Below, one piece after another: positions 1-9,817 of a stretch of DNA of 64,000 nucleotides. The stretch covers positions 248,001 to 312,000 of the forward strand of contig CANXME010002067.1 of the NCBI GenBank assembly GCA_948144175.1. The letters run 5' to 3'. Origin of the DNA: Closterium sp. NIES-65 (lineage: Eukaryota; Streptophyta; Zygnematophyceae; Desmidiales; Closteriaceae). The position numbers and the translations under genes were made by a program. Numbering within the stretch: the stretch's first letter is position 1; each line of letters begins with the position of its first letter. A model generated the notes under the pieces. That model searched no databases. It was not told where the DNA came from and saw nothing but the letters and a program-made list of their open reading frames with translations.

Positions 1-565
1 GAAATTGCCATGCACCGGATGGAAACGCTGCACCCGAGCTGGAAACCCCTGCTTGCTGCTCCCACAGTACAAGCACATGGATGGCTGGCAACAGTACACG
101 AAACTCAGCCATCAATGCACGTTCATTCCCGAACAAGCCACGCTACCCCACTTTCCCTTTGTTTCTAGGCCAGGAGTCAGAGAGGCGAACAGAAAGGACG
201 AAAAAGCACAGGTTTCGTGAACGCATTCGCCCATCTGGGCCGCCACCTGAGCAAGGATCATCGTGCGTGTAACAGGCAGTTGGTCAGATTAACCCTGCCA
301 CGTGTATATCGGGACCTGCACGGTACACGCGCATTACCAGCCAGGCGTTGTTCGCCCGACCCACGTCAGACAACCGAGGGTGTGGTTACCAAACCAGTTG
401 CTAAAAAATGCAAGCCAGGTGCATGGAACGAACACCAACCACACAAATGTGACATTCAACAACGAACAGGCCCCAGTCTTGCCCAGCACGCCCGACCTGT
501 GATGATAAAATGTGTGCAACTAATTCACTAAGTCACCTCTGTCTCTCACACCCCAGTCGCACACA
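1..565. other. no recognised gene; 5' flank of the pogo-like transposon
   Basis: Only short, unconvincing open frames are present, with no family motif on either strand. The segment probably contains the 5' non-coding part of the pogo-like DNA transposon that starts coding at 566. No convincing terminal inverted repeat could be paired with the 3' side. Confidence 0.5.
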
Positions 566-3500
566 ATGCCCCGTTTTAACCGACGAGAGCAGCTCCCGCT
601 GCATATCAAGCGCGCTATTTGCGTTCACCACGTAGACAGCCCCCGCCTGCGTCATGTCGACCTGGCTAGGTGGTGTTACTTGTCAGATTTATATGACATA
701 GTTGCTGTAGGCTATAGTGGGGTAGCACATATGGGGTACAGGGTTTCTAGGGTTGTATTTGTACCCAATCTTTCCTTAGTCATTTCATTTTCCTGTTCTT
801 CAATTTCACATGGTATAGAGCAGGTTCCCTGTGGGAACTTCGCCTAGGGCCCACCGAAGCGCGCCCCGAGGCGCGCGATTCCTTTTTTTTTTGCGACCCT
901 CCGAGTCGCCCTGTCCCCTTGCGGCCCCGCCGCCCTTCAGACGCGGCCCCGCCACCCCCTCGCGCGGCCCCGCCACTCAGTCACGGCCCCGCCACCCAGT
1001 CGCGGCCCCGCCGCCCAGTCGCGGCCCCGCCGCCCGTTCTGATCGCGGCCCCACCGCCCAGTCGCGGCCCCGCCACTTCGTCGCGGCCCTGCCGCCCAGT
1101 CGCGGCCCCGCCACTTCGACGCGGCCCCGCCATCCCTTCGCGGCCCCGCCGCCTTTCTGCGGCCCGACCACCGCCCTACCAGCGGCCGTCCCGCCGCCCT
1201 ACCTGCGGCCCTACGCCGCCTCATCTGCGGCCCACCCGCCGCCCTACCCGCGGCCCTTCGCCGCCCTACCCGCGGCCCTTCGCCGCCCTACTTGCGGCCA
1301 GCCGCCGCCCTACCTGCGGCCCACCTGCCGCCCTATCAGCGGCCCGCCCGCCGCCCTACCTTCGCGGCCCAGCCGCCCTACCTCCACGGCCCCAGCAGCA
1401 GCCGAGCCGCCCGGAGCAACCGAACCGCCCGGAGCCGCCGAGCCGCCCGGGAGCAGCCGAGCCGCCCAGGAGCAGCCGAGCCGCCCAGCCGCAGCCGAGC
1501 CGCCCAGCCGCAGCCGACCCTGCGCCTGACCCGCCCTGCACCCGAACCGCCCAGCCGTCGAGCCGCCCGGGAGCCGAGCCGCCCTGCGCCCGAGCCGCCC
1601 AGCAGCCGAGCCGCCCAGCACCCGAGCCGCCAAGTCGCTGAGCCGCCTTTCTGCATATCTACACGACCTGCCCTGCCTGGTGAGCACAGTCCCACTGACA
1701 CTGCGAGCTCCTTCCCTGCTGCTTGCACTGCGTTGCTGTCGTCGCCATGGCTACCCCTAGTGTCCTAGCTTTTGACGCTGAGGGTCGCGCCATTGATTTT
1801 GAGGTCTGGTTAGACGACCTGCAGCTGTTCTTACAGTGCGACAGGGCTGACGACCTTTCTCTCTTTGATCTCACCTCTGACGCCTCTCCTGCTCCTGCTG
1901 CTGATGCTGATCCCGCTGTCCGCTCTAAGTGGGCCACCCGCGATGCTGCTGCACGTCTTGATGTGCGTCGCCACCTCCCTACCTCTGAGCGTGCGCACTT
2001 CAGTCAGTACAAGAGTGCTCAGACCTTGTACGACGCTGTAGTTGCGCGCTACTCCTCCCCTGCCACTGCTGCACTGAGCCGTCTCATGCTTCCCTACCTC
2101 TTTCCTGACCTCTCTGCCTTTCCCACTGTCGCTGACCTCATTACGCACCTCCGCACTAGTGACACTCGCTACCGCGCCGCCCTTCTTGCTGAGTTTTGCG
2201 CTAAGAACCCCCCCCCCATGTACATCGCTCTCTACTACGTAGTCGCGCGCCTCCCTGACTCCCTTCGTGTCGTCAGGGACCACTTTCTCGCAGTCTGTCC
2301 CACCACCCTCACCGTCGACCTCCTCGAGAAGGCCCTCCTCGCAGCGGAGAAGAGCATAGTCGCTGTAGGTGCTTCTCGTGGTGACCCTCGCACCCCCATC
2401 TTTGAGGGGTGCTCTCCTTCCCCCTTGCTGCCCTCTGTTGCCTCTGCTGCTGCTGCCGACCTGCTTGGTCTTGAGTCGGTCGGCGCGGCGTCTGCCCCTA
2501 GTGGGAGACGTCGCTCCAGCAAGGGCAAGGGGGGCAAGGGCGCGGGTGGAGCTGGAGGGGGCGGTGGCGGTGGCGGCGGTGGCGGCGGGGGGAGTGGGGG
2601 TGGCGGCGGGACTAGTGGCGGGGGTGGTGGTGGTGGTGGCAGCAGCGGCGGAGACGGTGGTGGTGGTGCCAGCGGTGGTGGTGGAGGCAGCGGCGGAGGT
2701 GGAGGCGGCGGAGGTGGTGGCGGTGGAGGCGGCAGCGGAGGAGGCAGTGGTGGTGGAGGGGGTGGAGCTGGTCGGGGTGGTACCCAGCAGCGTAGCGGCG
2801 GTGGTGGTGGCCAGCGCTCGCAGCGGCAGCAGCAGCAGCAGCGCTCTCGGGACATCCCTTCGCCTCAGCAGCTTCGTGAGTGGTACGCTGGGCGTCAGAG
2901 GGGTGGGGGTACTGGTCCCTGCACCTACGTTCTTCGTTCCGGCGACCGCGCGGGTGAGCAGTGTGGGGGTGCCCACGCCACTCAGCGCTGCTTTGGCCGC
3001 CTGACGGACGCCTGGCGTCGGCAGTTCCCTGGGGCTAGTGAGATCCCTCGCTGGGATGAGCTTCTCAGGGCTGGTGTAGCGATCTTTGATCTTGATTTTG
3101 ATGCTATCCTTACTGCTATGTATGTTGTGGATTATAGTGAGGAGTATGAGGGTTACCGCTGTTTCCAGCCCGACCCGGGCATTGGTACTGCTGCGCTAGG
3201 TGCTTGTGAGGCTGCTGCTCTAGGTGCCAGTGCGTCTGCGCTCTCAGGTACTGGTGAGACTGCGCTCTCAGGTACTGAGTCGTCCTCGTCCTCCCTCACT
3301 TTCACACTTGACTCCGGAGCTTCTCGCTCCTTCTTTCGAGACCGCACTACCCTTACGCCGCTCGGCCGGCCGGTTGCAGTCTCTCTTGCTGACCCCTCTG
3401 GGGGTCCTGTCCTGTCTCACTTCTCCACTTTCCTCCCGTGTCCGGCTGCCCCTTCGGGCACCCTGTCGGGTCTGTACCTTCCCTCGTTCTCTACGAACTT

Positions 3501-6500
3501 GGTGAGTGGAGCGGACCTACAGGATGGGGGTGTTCACCAGTTCACTCCTGCGAGTCAGCGGGTGACCCACTGCACGGAGGCACGCACAGGCCGACACCTG
3601 GCCACGTTCTCGCGTCGGCCGGGGTCGAGTCTCTACACCCTGACCGTTGAGTCTCCTCCTGTCCCTGCGTCTGGTCAGGTGGCTGCGTCGGGTCAGGTAC
3701 TTGCTGCTGCGTCCCGGTCAGGTCCTGAGTCTGCCCCCTGTTCTTGTCGCCTCCTGTCTCACGAGACTCTCCTGTGGCACCACCGTCTTGGTCACCCCTC
3801 CTTGCCCCGTCTTCGGAGCATGGCTTCCCGTGTCCTTGTCTCCGGTCTTCCCCAGTCTCTCCCTCCTCTCCCCTCCGGACCAGGACCTTCCTGTGTCCCC
3901 TGTGTCGAGGGTCGCCTCAGGGCTACTCCTCACTCCTCCCACTTCCCCCCGACAGAGGCTCCCCTGCAGACGCTTCACATGGATGTGTGGGGCCCTGCCC
4001 CCGTCCGTGGGCAGGGTTACGAGCGCTACTTCCTGTTGGTGGTTGACGACTACTCGCGTTACACCACAGTCCTCCCCTTGCGCAGCAAGGGTGCGGTCAC
4101 TGAGGTGCTGATCGACTGGATCCGCGAGGCTCGTCTCCAGCTCAGGAAGAGCTTCGGCTCGGACTTTCCTGTTCTGCGTCTGCACTCCGACAGAGGCGGA
4201 GAGTTCTCTTCTCGCCTTCTGCGAGACTACTGTCGTGCACGGGGGATCCGCCAGACCTTCACGCTTCCGGACTCCCCACAGCAAAATGGGATTGCTGAGC
4301 GCCGCATTGGCATGGTCATGGATGTCGCTCGTACGTCCATGATGCATGCGGCTGCCCCCCATTTTCTGTGGCCGTTTGCGGTGAGGTACGCGGCGCATCA
4401 GCTCAACCTTCACCCCCGGGTCTCTCGGCCTGCGATGTCCCCAGTCTTGCTGTGGACGGGGAAGGTTGGCGATGCGTCTGTGTTCCGTGTCTGGGGATCT
4501 CGGGCGTTTGTCCGCGACTTGTCTGCGGACAAGCTGTCCCCTCGTGCTGCTCCCTGTGTCTTCCTTGGCTTCCCCACTGACGCCCCAGGGTGGCAGTTTT
4601 ACCACCCCTCCTCTCGTCGTGTTCTGTCCTCCCAGGACGTCACGTTCGACGAGTCAGTCCCCTTCTACCGTCTCTTCCCCTACCGCACTCCTTCCCTCCC
4701 CCCTCCCCCGGACTTCCTTGTGCCGGTTCCCCCCCCGGTAGACCCCCTCCCCCCTCAGGTTCATGCCCCCTCAGGTGTGTCCCAGGTAGACGCCGTTGAC
4801 CAGGTCGAGGTTACTGGTGACTCTGGTGCTGCTGCGGGTGCTGAGCCTGGGGGTGCTGACTCTGGGGGTGCTGTGCGCGGGGGTGCTGAGCCTGGGGGTG
4901 CTACTGCTGGGGGTGCTGGGCCTGAGGGTGCTACTGCGGAGGGTGCGGAGCCTGGGGGTGCTGAGCCGGGGGGTGCTGTGCCTAGAGGTGCTGAGTCTGG
5001 GGGTGCTGGGTCGAGAGCTGCTGAGCCTGGGGGTGCTGAGCTGGGCGCTGCTGAGCCTGGGGGTGCTCCGTCTGGAGCTGCTGAGCCTGGGGTTTCTCCT
5101 GCTGCTGCGTCTCGCCGGGAGCCCCTCTCTCCACAGGAGCTGCGCGAGTGGTTCGCTTGCCGCTGGAGGCGTGCTGCTGAGTCTGGAGGAGCTGCTGGAG
5201 CTGGAGCTGGAGCTCCTTCGACCGTCGAGGGTGCGGGTGCTGCCGGTCCCGGAGCTGCTGGACCTGCGGGTCCTCCTGGAGCTGGAGCTGCTGAGGGCGT
5301 TCGTGCTGAGCCTGCTGCTGTTGGTCCTGCCGCTGGAGGTGTGGGTGGCGCTGGTGCTGTAGCTGAGGGTGCTGGTGCTGTCCCTGCTGAGTCTGGAGCT
5401 GCCGCGCGGCCTCGGCCGTACTTCGTTCCGCTCCTGCAGCAGGTTCTTGGTCTTTCTCCTCCAGTAGAGGGTCCACCACCTGTCCAGTCGCAGTCCCTGC
5501 TGGAGCCTTCCTCTCCCCTGCCTGCTCCCTCTCCTTACACTGGTCCTACTGGAGGTCTTGCTGAGCGTCGTGAGCCTGCGTCTCGTCCCGCGTCGCCTGT
5601 TCGTGCTGCTCGCGCTAGTGGTCGCAGTTCGCGTCAGCGTCCTCCTCCTGTCCCTGGCACGCACCGGATGTCTCTGCGTCCGTCCACTGCTCCTCTGCGT
5701 GCCCCTTTGCCTTCTCCTCCTGAGTCCTCTCTTCCTCCGCTTGCCGACCCTGAGTCGGACTCTCTTCGCGCTGCGAGTCCTACTGTCACGCGTTTGCTTG
5801 CTACTGTCGTCACTGACCCCTCTTTTGAGTCCACTGCTGCGTCTGCTCTAGTCGCTGAGCTCGCTGACTTTGCTGCTCGCTGTCGTCTTGACTACGCTGC
5901 TAGTCTTGTTGCTGAGTCTGCGTCTGTCTGTCCTCCGTCCGTCGGGGGTGAGTGTGCTCTTGGCACGGACGTCCTAGAGGACAGGCAGGAGGAGTTACAG
6001 TGTCTAGCGGCTGCTTCACCTCATCTCGCGTCTGTACTGCTTGCCCCTGAGGGAGACCCGGATGCACTAGACATCCCGACTCCGCGTTCTTACGCGGAGG
6101 CCGTAGAGGGTCCCTACTCCTCTCAATGGCAGGCAGCTATGGATGCAGAGATGGCTTCCTGGAAGTCCACAGGCACCTACGTTGACGCGGTTCCCCCTCC
6201 TGGGGCGAACATCGTCAGTGGCATGTGGATCTTCAGGGTGAAGCGGCCGCCGGGCTCTCCACCTGTCTTCAAGGCACGGTACGTTGCTCGTGGCTTCAGT
6301 CAGCGGCAGGGAGTTGACTACTTTCAGACCTTCTCTCCCACCCCGAAGATGACTACTCTTCGGGTGCTGCTGCACATAGCCGCTCAGCGCGACTACGAGC
6401 TTCACTCTCTCGACTTCAGCACTGCGTTCTTGCAGGGTAGCCTGCACGAGGAGATCTGGCTTCGCCGTCCACCTGGCTTCACTGGGACTTTCCCTCCTGG

Positions 6501-9500
6501 CACCCAGTGGAGCCTCCGACGGCCAGTCTACGGTCTCCGCCAGGCACCGCGTGAGTGGCACGACACACTGAGGACTACGCTTGCGGCTCTTGGGTTTGCT
6601 CCTTCTACTGCTGACCCGTCGCTGTTTCTTCGCACCGACACTTCCCTGCCGCCGTTCTACATCCTCGTGTACGTCGACGACTTGGTCTTTGCCACAGCGG
6701 ACACTGCTGGACTCGCCTACGTGAAGTCCGAGCTGCTGAAGAGACACACGTGCACAGACCTGGGTGAACTGCGCAGCTACCTTGGCTTGCAGATCACTCG
6801 GGACAGAGCACGCCGCACCATTACCTTGACTCAGTCACACATGGTGCAGCAGGTCCTTCAGCGCTTCGGCTTCACGTACTCCTCGCCTCAGGCCACTCCT
6901 CTGCCTACTCGCCACTCACTCTCAGCTCTGCCTTCGGATGAGTCCGTAGAGTCGAGTGGTCCGTATGCAGAGCTTGTTGGCTGCCTCATGTACCTGATGA
7001 CCTGCACACGACCTGACCTTGCATACCCTCTGAGCATTCTTGCACGCTATGTTGCTCCTGGGAGACACAGACCGGAGCACATGGCTGCAGCGAAGAGGGT
7101 ATTGCGCTACCTGTGCAGTACGTCAGGCATGGGGCTAGTGCTTGGAGGGCGGAGTCCAGTGGTCCTTACCGGCCACGCGGACGCTTCTTGGGCTGACGAC
7201 CAGGCTACGCAGCGGTCGTCACAGGGTTACACCTTCAGCCTTGGTTCCGGCTCTGTCTCGTGGCGGTCTACTCGCTCGTCTTCGGTTCTCGGCTCCAGTT
7301 GTGAGGCTGAGATCTACGCCGGGGCCATGGCTGCACAGGAGCTTCGCTGGCTCACCTACCTGCTGACGGACCTTGGAGAGCCGCCTCGTTCTCCTCCAGT
7401 GCTGTACGTAGACAACAAGGCTATGCTGGCCTTGTGTCGAGAGCAGCGCTTGGAGCACAGAACGAAGCACATTGCTCTCCGCTACTTCCTTGCTCGTGAG
7501 CTGCAGCAGCGTGGTCAGTTGCGACTTGCGTACGTGGCCTCTGAGGCCAACACTGCTGATGTGTTCACCAAGGCACTCGCGCCTTGTGACCATCAGCGCT
7601 TTTGCACCCAGCTGGGTCTTGTGCCTGTCTTGCCTCACTTGCTCTCCTCTTGACTTCACTTGTACTGTGACATATATATATGCTTGCTCTTGTTTGTCTA
7701 GTTTTATATATATGTCTGTACTCCTGCATGTGAACTGGCCTCTGGCCCTACTCTTGTGCTCGGACTGTGTGGTGACTTTGTGATCCACCCTGAGCTTGCT
7801 TTGCTTTGCTTGACTGGTCTTGTGACCCCTTGTTCTCCCCCACTTTGCCTATGGGGGTGTGTCAGATTTATATGACATAGTTGCTGTAGGCTATAGTGGG
7901 GTAGCACATATGGGGTACAGGGTTTCTAGGGTTGTATTTGTACCCAATCTTTCCTTAGTCATTTCATTTTCCTGTTCTTCAATTTCACATTACTCGCAGT
8001 ACGGATTGCGGCCAGATCGTTCCACTGTCGGCCGCATCTTGAAGAGCGCCGAGCTCTGGGATGTTACGGCCGCTATTGACAACCAGATGCGCCGTCGAGG
8101 TGGCGCATGGCCTGAGCTGGAGCAGGCCATGGCGCGGTGGATCGCAAACGCAGGGCCCGCTGGCGTGCCTCTGACGCTGCAGACCATCCGCGGCCATGTC
8201 GCCACGATGGCACGGAACATGGGCATTCCGCCCACATTCCGATGCTCCATAGGCTGGGTGCGCCGTGCTTTGAGGCGTCAGGGAGTGAGGTGCCGGGCAG
8301 CACAAGGCGAGGCGGCTAGTGCGGACATGGCCGCCGTGCGGGACACACGTGAGAAGCTGCCGCAACTCCTCACGCATCTCGGTGTCACCCCGCGGGACAC
8401 GTTCAACATCGACGAGACGGCGCTCTGGTTGTCGGTCCTCCCTCGGCGCACGTACAGCAACGGTCGGATTCCGGGCCGCAAACTGTCGAAAGAGCGGCTC
8501 ACTGTGGCATTCCTCGTCAATGGTGACGGGAGCCACGTCTTCCGACCGCTCGTCATCAGTAAGGCTAAGCGGCCGCACGACTTCCGCCCGGATTATGACC
8601 CGGAGTCCCTTTGCTACTGGCGGCACAACACCAAAGGCTGGATGACCTCGCCGGTAAGCACTCGGGCATGCTTCGCAAGTATTACGAGTAATAGCGCACT
8701 TTACTGTAATGTGTTAAACAGATTAAAATTCACTTGTACATTCCGCCTTCCCCCCCAATTCCCCTTTATGCAGTTATTCACGCATTTCATATCGCAGCTC
8801 AATGCTGCCATGTACGCCGAAAATCGCAAGATTTTGGTGCTGCTCGACAACGCGAGCAGCCACATGCTCCGCTCACAGCTCGCGTGGAGCGAGATCGTGT
8901 GCGGGATGCGGACGACCTGCATGAGCAACTTGCGGCTCGTTTTCTTGCCGCCGAATACCACCGCCTTCACACAACCGCTCGATCAGGGTATCATAGCCAC
9001 CGTAAAAGCCCGCTACCGACAGCATTGGTTGCGGGCCTTCACGGCCTTGTGGAACGGCGAGGGCGCGACTACCGCCGTCGCCCGGTTCCGCCCCAATTTG
9101 CGCGATGTCCTCGCGTGGCTGTCAGACGCGTGGATGTCTGTCGGCGAGCGCACCATTCAACAGTGCTGGTGGCGCACGGGGTGTCTGCCGCTGTCATGGT
9201 CCCTGGAGCTGTCGCATGTACACGACGATGAGCCCACCCCTGCCGTCTACCCCGACATCGAGCTCGACGACGACATCGATGATGTCGGGACTCTGATCAG
9301 CGGGCTCGCACTCGGGAATGCGGCGATGACGGCCGCAGAGTACGTCGCCATCGACGACGGCGAGCCGACCAGCGCTGAGGGACAGCCTCCGAACGAGCCG
9401 GAGTCGGGCGTAGACGCCGAGCTCTGGCAGGCGCCGACTACCATTCCAGCCGTCTACGACGACGCCGACCCAGTGTGCCGCGAAGCGCGCCGCACAGCCC

Positions 9501-9817
9501 GGGCGGCATGCAAAATGCTTATAGGATACGCTCGGGCCACCCGCATCACGCCGCGCGATCTGTGCCATCTATTCGATATACGCAACCCCTTTATAATCGC
9601 GCGGATGGAGCGGGCTAGCCCGTCGTTGAACCTCAACGTGGCGCCTCAGCCCGTACCCTCCCCGGGCGCAACTCCCACGCCCGAGACCCCTCGTCCGCGC
9701 GGTCGGGTGCTGCCCGACTGGATGACCCGCCCGTCTCGCCGTCAGGAGCTGTTTGACGCCGGTGTGGGCGCCGTGATGGGCGGGTATGTGGACACGGCTG
9801 AGTGGATGCGTATGTGA
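566..9817 (+). CDS. pogo/Tigger-like DNA transposase, split by a copia element
   Basis: This is a transposase of the Tc1/mariner superfamily, pogo/Tigger (CENP-B-like) type, which would cut and paste its own element. Coding pieces are 566-680, 7995-8653 and 8774-9817. Their lengths sum to 606 codons with no frame change once the copia element and one copy of its target duplication are left out. The N-terminal ~60 residues look like a psq/CENP-B helix-turn-helix. The DDE domain follows with the motifs FNIDET (Asp about residue 178), LLDNASSH (Asp about 283) and PPNTTAFTQPLDQG (Asp about 328). All three catalytic acids are present. A 120-nt GTAAG...CAG intron (8654-8773) separates GWMTSP from LFTHF; it is a multiple of three and has no stop. 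The tail is acidic. The only gross lesion seen is the copia insertion in the DNA-binding domain, which should inactivate it. Confidence 0.85.
681..810 (+). repeat. 5' LTR of the copia element
   Basis: The 130 bp begin TGTCAG and end TTCACA. They match 7860-7989 base for base. At 130 bp this is a short LTR for a copia element. Confidence 0.95.
811..827 (+). other. primer-binding site, initiator Met-tRNA type
   Basis: TGGTATAGAGCAGGTTC follows the 5' LTR directly. It resembles the TGGTATCAGAGC complement of initiator methionine tRNA that copia elements commonly use for minus-strand priming. Confidence 0.8.
850..1650 (+). repeat. GC-rich repetitive leader of the copia element
   Basis: This is an imperfect tandem repeat of roughly 14-20 bp units around GCGGCCCCGCC and CCGAGCCGCCC, lying between the primer-binding site and the gag start. 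It keeps several frames open on both strands (Pro/Arg/Ala-rich), but these are by-products of composition. It is part of the element's untranslated leader. Confidence 0.7.
1747..7653 (+). CDS. copia Gag-Pol polyprotein
   Basis: This is a single frame of about 1,968 codons, starting at an ATG in good context (gccATGg). In order it shows a Gag-like region, a glycine-rich low-complexity stretch (about residues 262-360), and a Cys/His cluster ending near CGGAHATQRC that may be a degenerate zinc knuckle. Next come the aspartic protease motif DSGAS (Asp about 522) and the integrase zinc site WHHRLGHP...CVPC with its catalytic core (DVWGP, HSDRGGEF). A Gly/Ala/Glu repeat linker (about 4820-5400) follows, then reverse transcriptase with YVDDL (about 1641) and RNase H (HADASWADD). 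Integrase ahead of reverse transcriptase is diagnostic of copia. The frame looks uninterrupted. It is a fossil-type element and not a host gene. Confidence 0.93.
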   Translation: MATPSVLAFDAEGRAIDFEVWLDDLQLFLQCDRADDLSLFDLTSDASPAPAADADPAVRSKWATRDAAARLDVRRHLPTSERAHFSQYKSAQTLYDAVVARYSSPATAALSRLMLPYLFPDLSAFPTVADLITHLRTSDTRYRAALLAEFCAKNPPPMYIALYYVVARLPDSLRVVRDHFLAVCPTTLTVDLLEKALLAAEKSIVAVGASRGDPRTPIFEGCSPSPLLPSVASAAAADLLGLESVGAASAPSGRRRSSKGKGGKGAGGAGGGGGGGGGGGGGSGGGGGTSGGGGGGGGSSGGDGGGGASGGGGGSGGGGGGGGGGGGGGSGGGSGGGGGGAGRGGTQQRSGGGGGQRSQRQQQQQRSRDIPSPQQLREWYAGRQRGGGTGPCTYVLRSGDRAGEQCGGAHATQRCFGRLTDAWRRQFPGASEIPRWDELLRAGVAIFDLDFDAILTAMYVVDYSEEYEGYRCFQPDPGIGTAALGACEAAALGASASALSGTGETALSGTESSSSSLTFTLDSGASRSFFRDRTTLTPLGRPVAVSLADPSGGPVLSHFSTFLPCPAAPSGTLSGLYLPSFSTNLVSGADLQDGGVHQFTPASQRVTHCTEARTGRHLATFSRRPGSSLYTLTVESPPVPASGQVAASGQVLAAASRSGPESAPCSCRLLSHETLLWHHRLGHPSLPRLRSMASRVLVSGLPQSLPPLPSGPGPSCVPCVEGRLRATPHSSHFPPTEAPLQTLHMDVWGPAPVRGQGYERYFLLVVDDYSRYTTVLPLRSKGAVTEVLIDWIREARLQLRKSFGSDFPVLRLHSDRGGEFSSRLLRDYCRARGIRQTFTLPDSPQQNGIAERRIGMVMDVARTSMMHAAAPHFLWPFAVRYAAHQLNLHPRVSRPAMSPVLLWTGKVGDASVFRVWGSRAFVRDLSADKLSPRAAPCVFLGFPTDAPGWQFYHPSSRRVLSSQDVTFDESVPFYRLFPYRTPSLPPPPDFLVPVPPPVDPLPPQVHAPSGVSQVDAVDQVEVTGDSGAAAGAEPGGADSGGAVRGGAEPGGATAGGAGPEGATAEGAEPGGAEPGGAVPRGAESGGAGSRAAEPGGAELGAAEPGGAPSGAAEPGVSPAAASRREPLSPQELREWFACRWRRAAESGGAAGAGAGAPSTVEGAGAAGPGAAGPAGPPGAGAAEGVRAEPAAVGPAAGGVGGAGAVAEGAGAVPAESGAAARPRPYFVPLLQQVLGLSPPVEGPPPVQSQSLLEPSSPLPAPSPYTGPTGGLAERREPASRPASPVRAARASGRSSRQRPPPVPGTHRMSLRPSTAPLRAPLPSPPESSLPPLADPESDSLRAASPTVTRLLATVVTDPSFESTAASALVAELADFAARCRLDYAASLVAESASVCPPSVGGECALGTDVLEDRQEELQCLAAASPHLASVLLAPEGDPDALDIPTPRSYAEAVEGPYSSQWQAAMDAEMASWKSTGTYVDAVPPPGANIVSGMWIFRVKRPPGSPPVFKARYVARGFSQRQGVDYFQTFSPTPKMTTLRVLLHIAAQRDYELHSLDFSTAFLQGSLHEEIWLRRPPGFTGTFPPGTQWSLRRPVYGLRQAPREWHDTLRTTLAALGFAPSTADPSLFLRTDTSLPPFYILVYVDDLVFATADTAGLAYVKSELLKRHTCTDLGELRSYLGLQITRDRARRTITLTQSHMVQQVLQRFGFTYSSPQATPLPTRHSLSALPSDESVESSGPYAELVGCLMYLMTCTRPDLAYPLSILARYVAPGRHRPEHMAAAKRVLRYLCSTSGMGLVLGGRSPVVLTGHADASWADDQATQRSSQGYTFSLGSGSVSWRSTRSSSVLGSSCEAEIYAGAMAAQELRWLTYLLTDLGEPPRSPPVLYVDNKAMLALCREQRLEHRTKHIALRYFLARELQQRGQLRLAYVASEANTADVFTKALAPCDHQRFCTQLGLVPVLPHLLSS
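7851..7859 (+). other. polypurine tract
   Basis: The short purine-rich stretch ATGGGGGTG lies directly before the 3' LTR, where the plus-strand primer of an LTR retrotransposon is expected. Confidence 0.6.
7860..7989 (+). repeat. 3' LTR of the copia element
   Basis: This 130-bp copy is identical to 681-810. It is followed by TTACT, the downstream copy of the target-site duplication. Confidence 0.95.

Larger units (their letters stand above)
681..7989 (+). mobile_element. Ty1/copia LTR retrotransposon, looks whole, nested in pogo
   Basis: This is an LTR retrotransposon of the Ty1/copia superfamily, identified by the gene order gag, protease, integrase, reverse transcriptase, RNase H. It has two 130-bp LTRs (TG...CA) identical over their length, a primer-binding site, one long open frame and a short purine run before the 3' LTR. 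It is flanked by the 5-bp target duplication TTACT (676-680 and 7990-7994). Identical LTRs imply a young insertion. It lies in the same orientation inside the helix-turn-helix region of a pogo-like transposase. No obvious break was seen. Confidence 0.95.

Noticed and set aside
831-1768. Pro/Arg/Ala-rich open frames on both strands in the copia leader
   Set aside because: They are open because the GC-rich tandem repeat lacks stop codons. They lie in the untranslated leader between the primer-binding site and gag.
4771-5664. Reverse-strand Ser/Arg/Thr-rich frame within the copia element
   Set aside because: It is a shadow of the Gly/Ala/Glu repeat linker of the polyprotein on the other strand.
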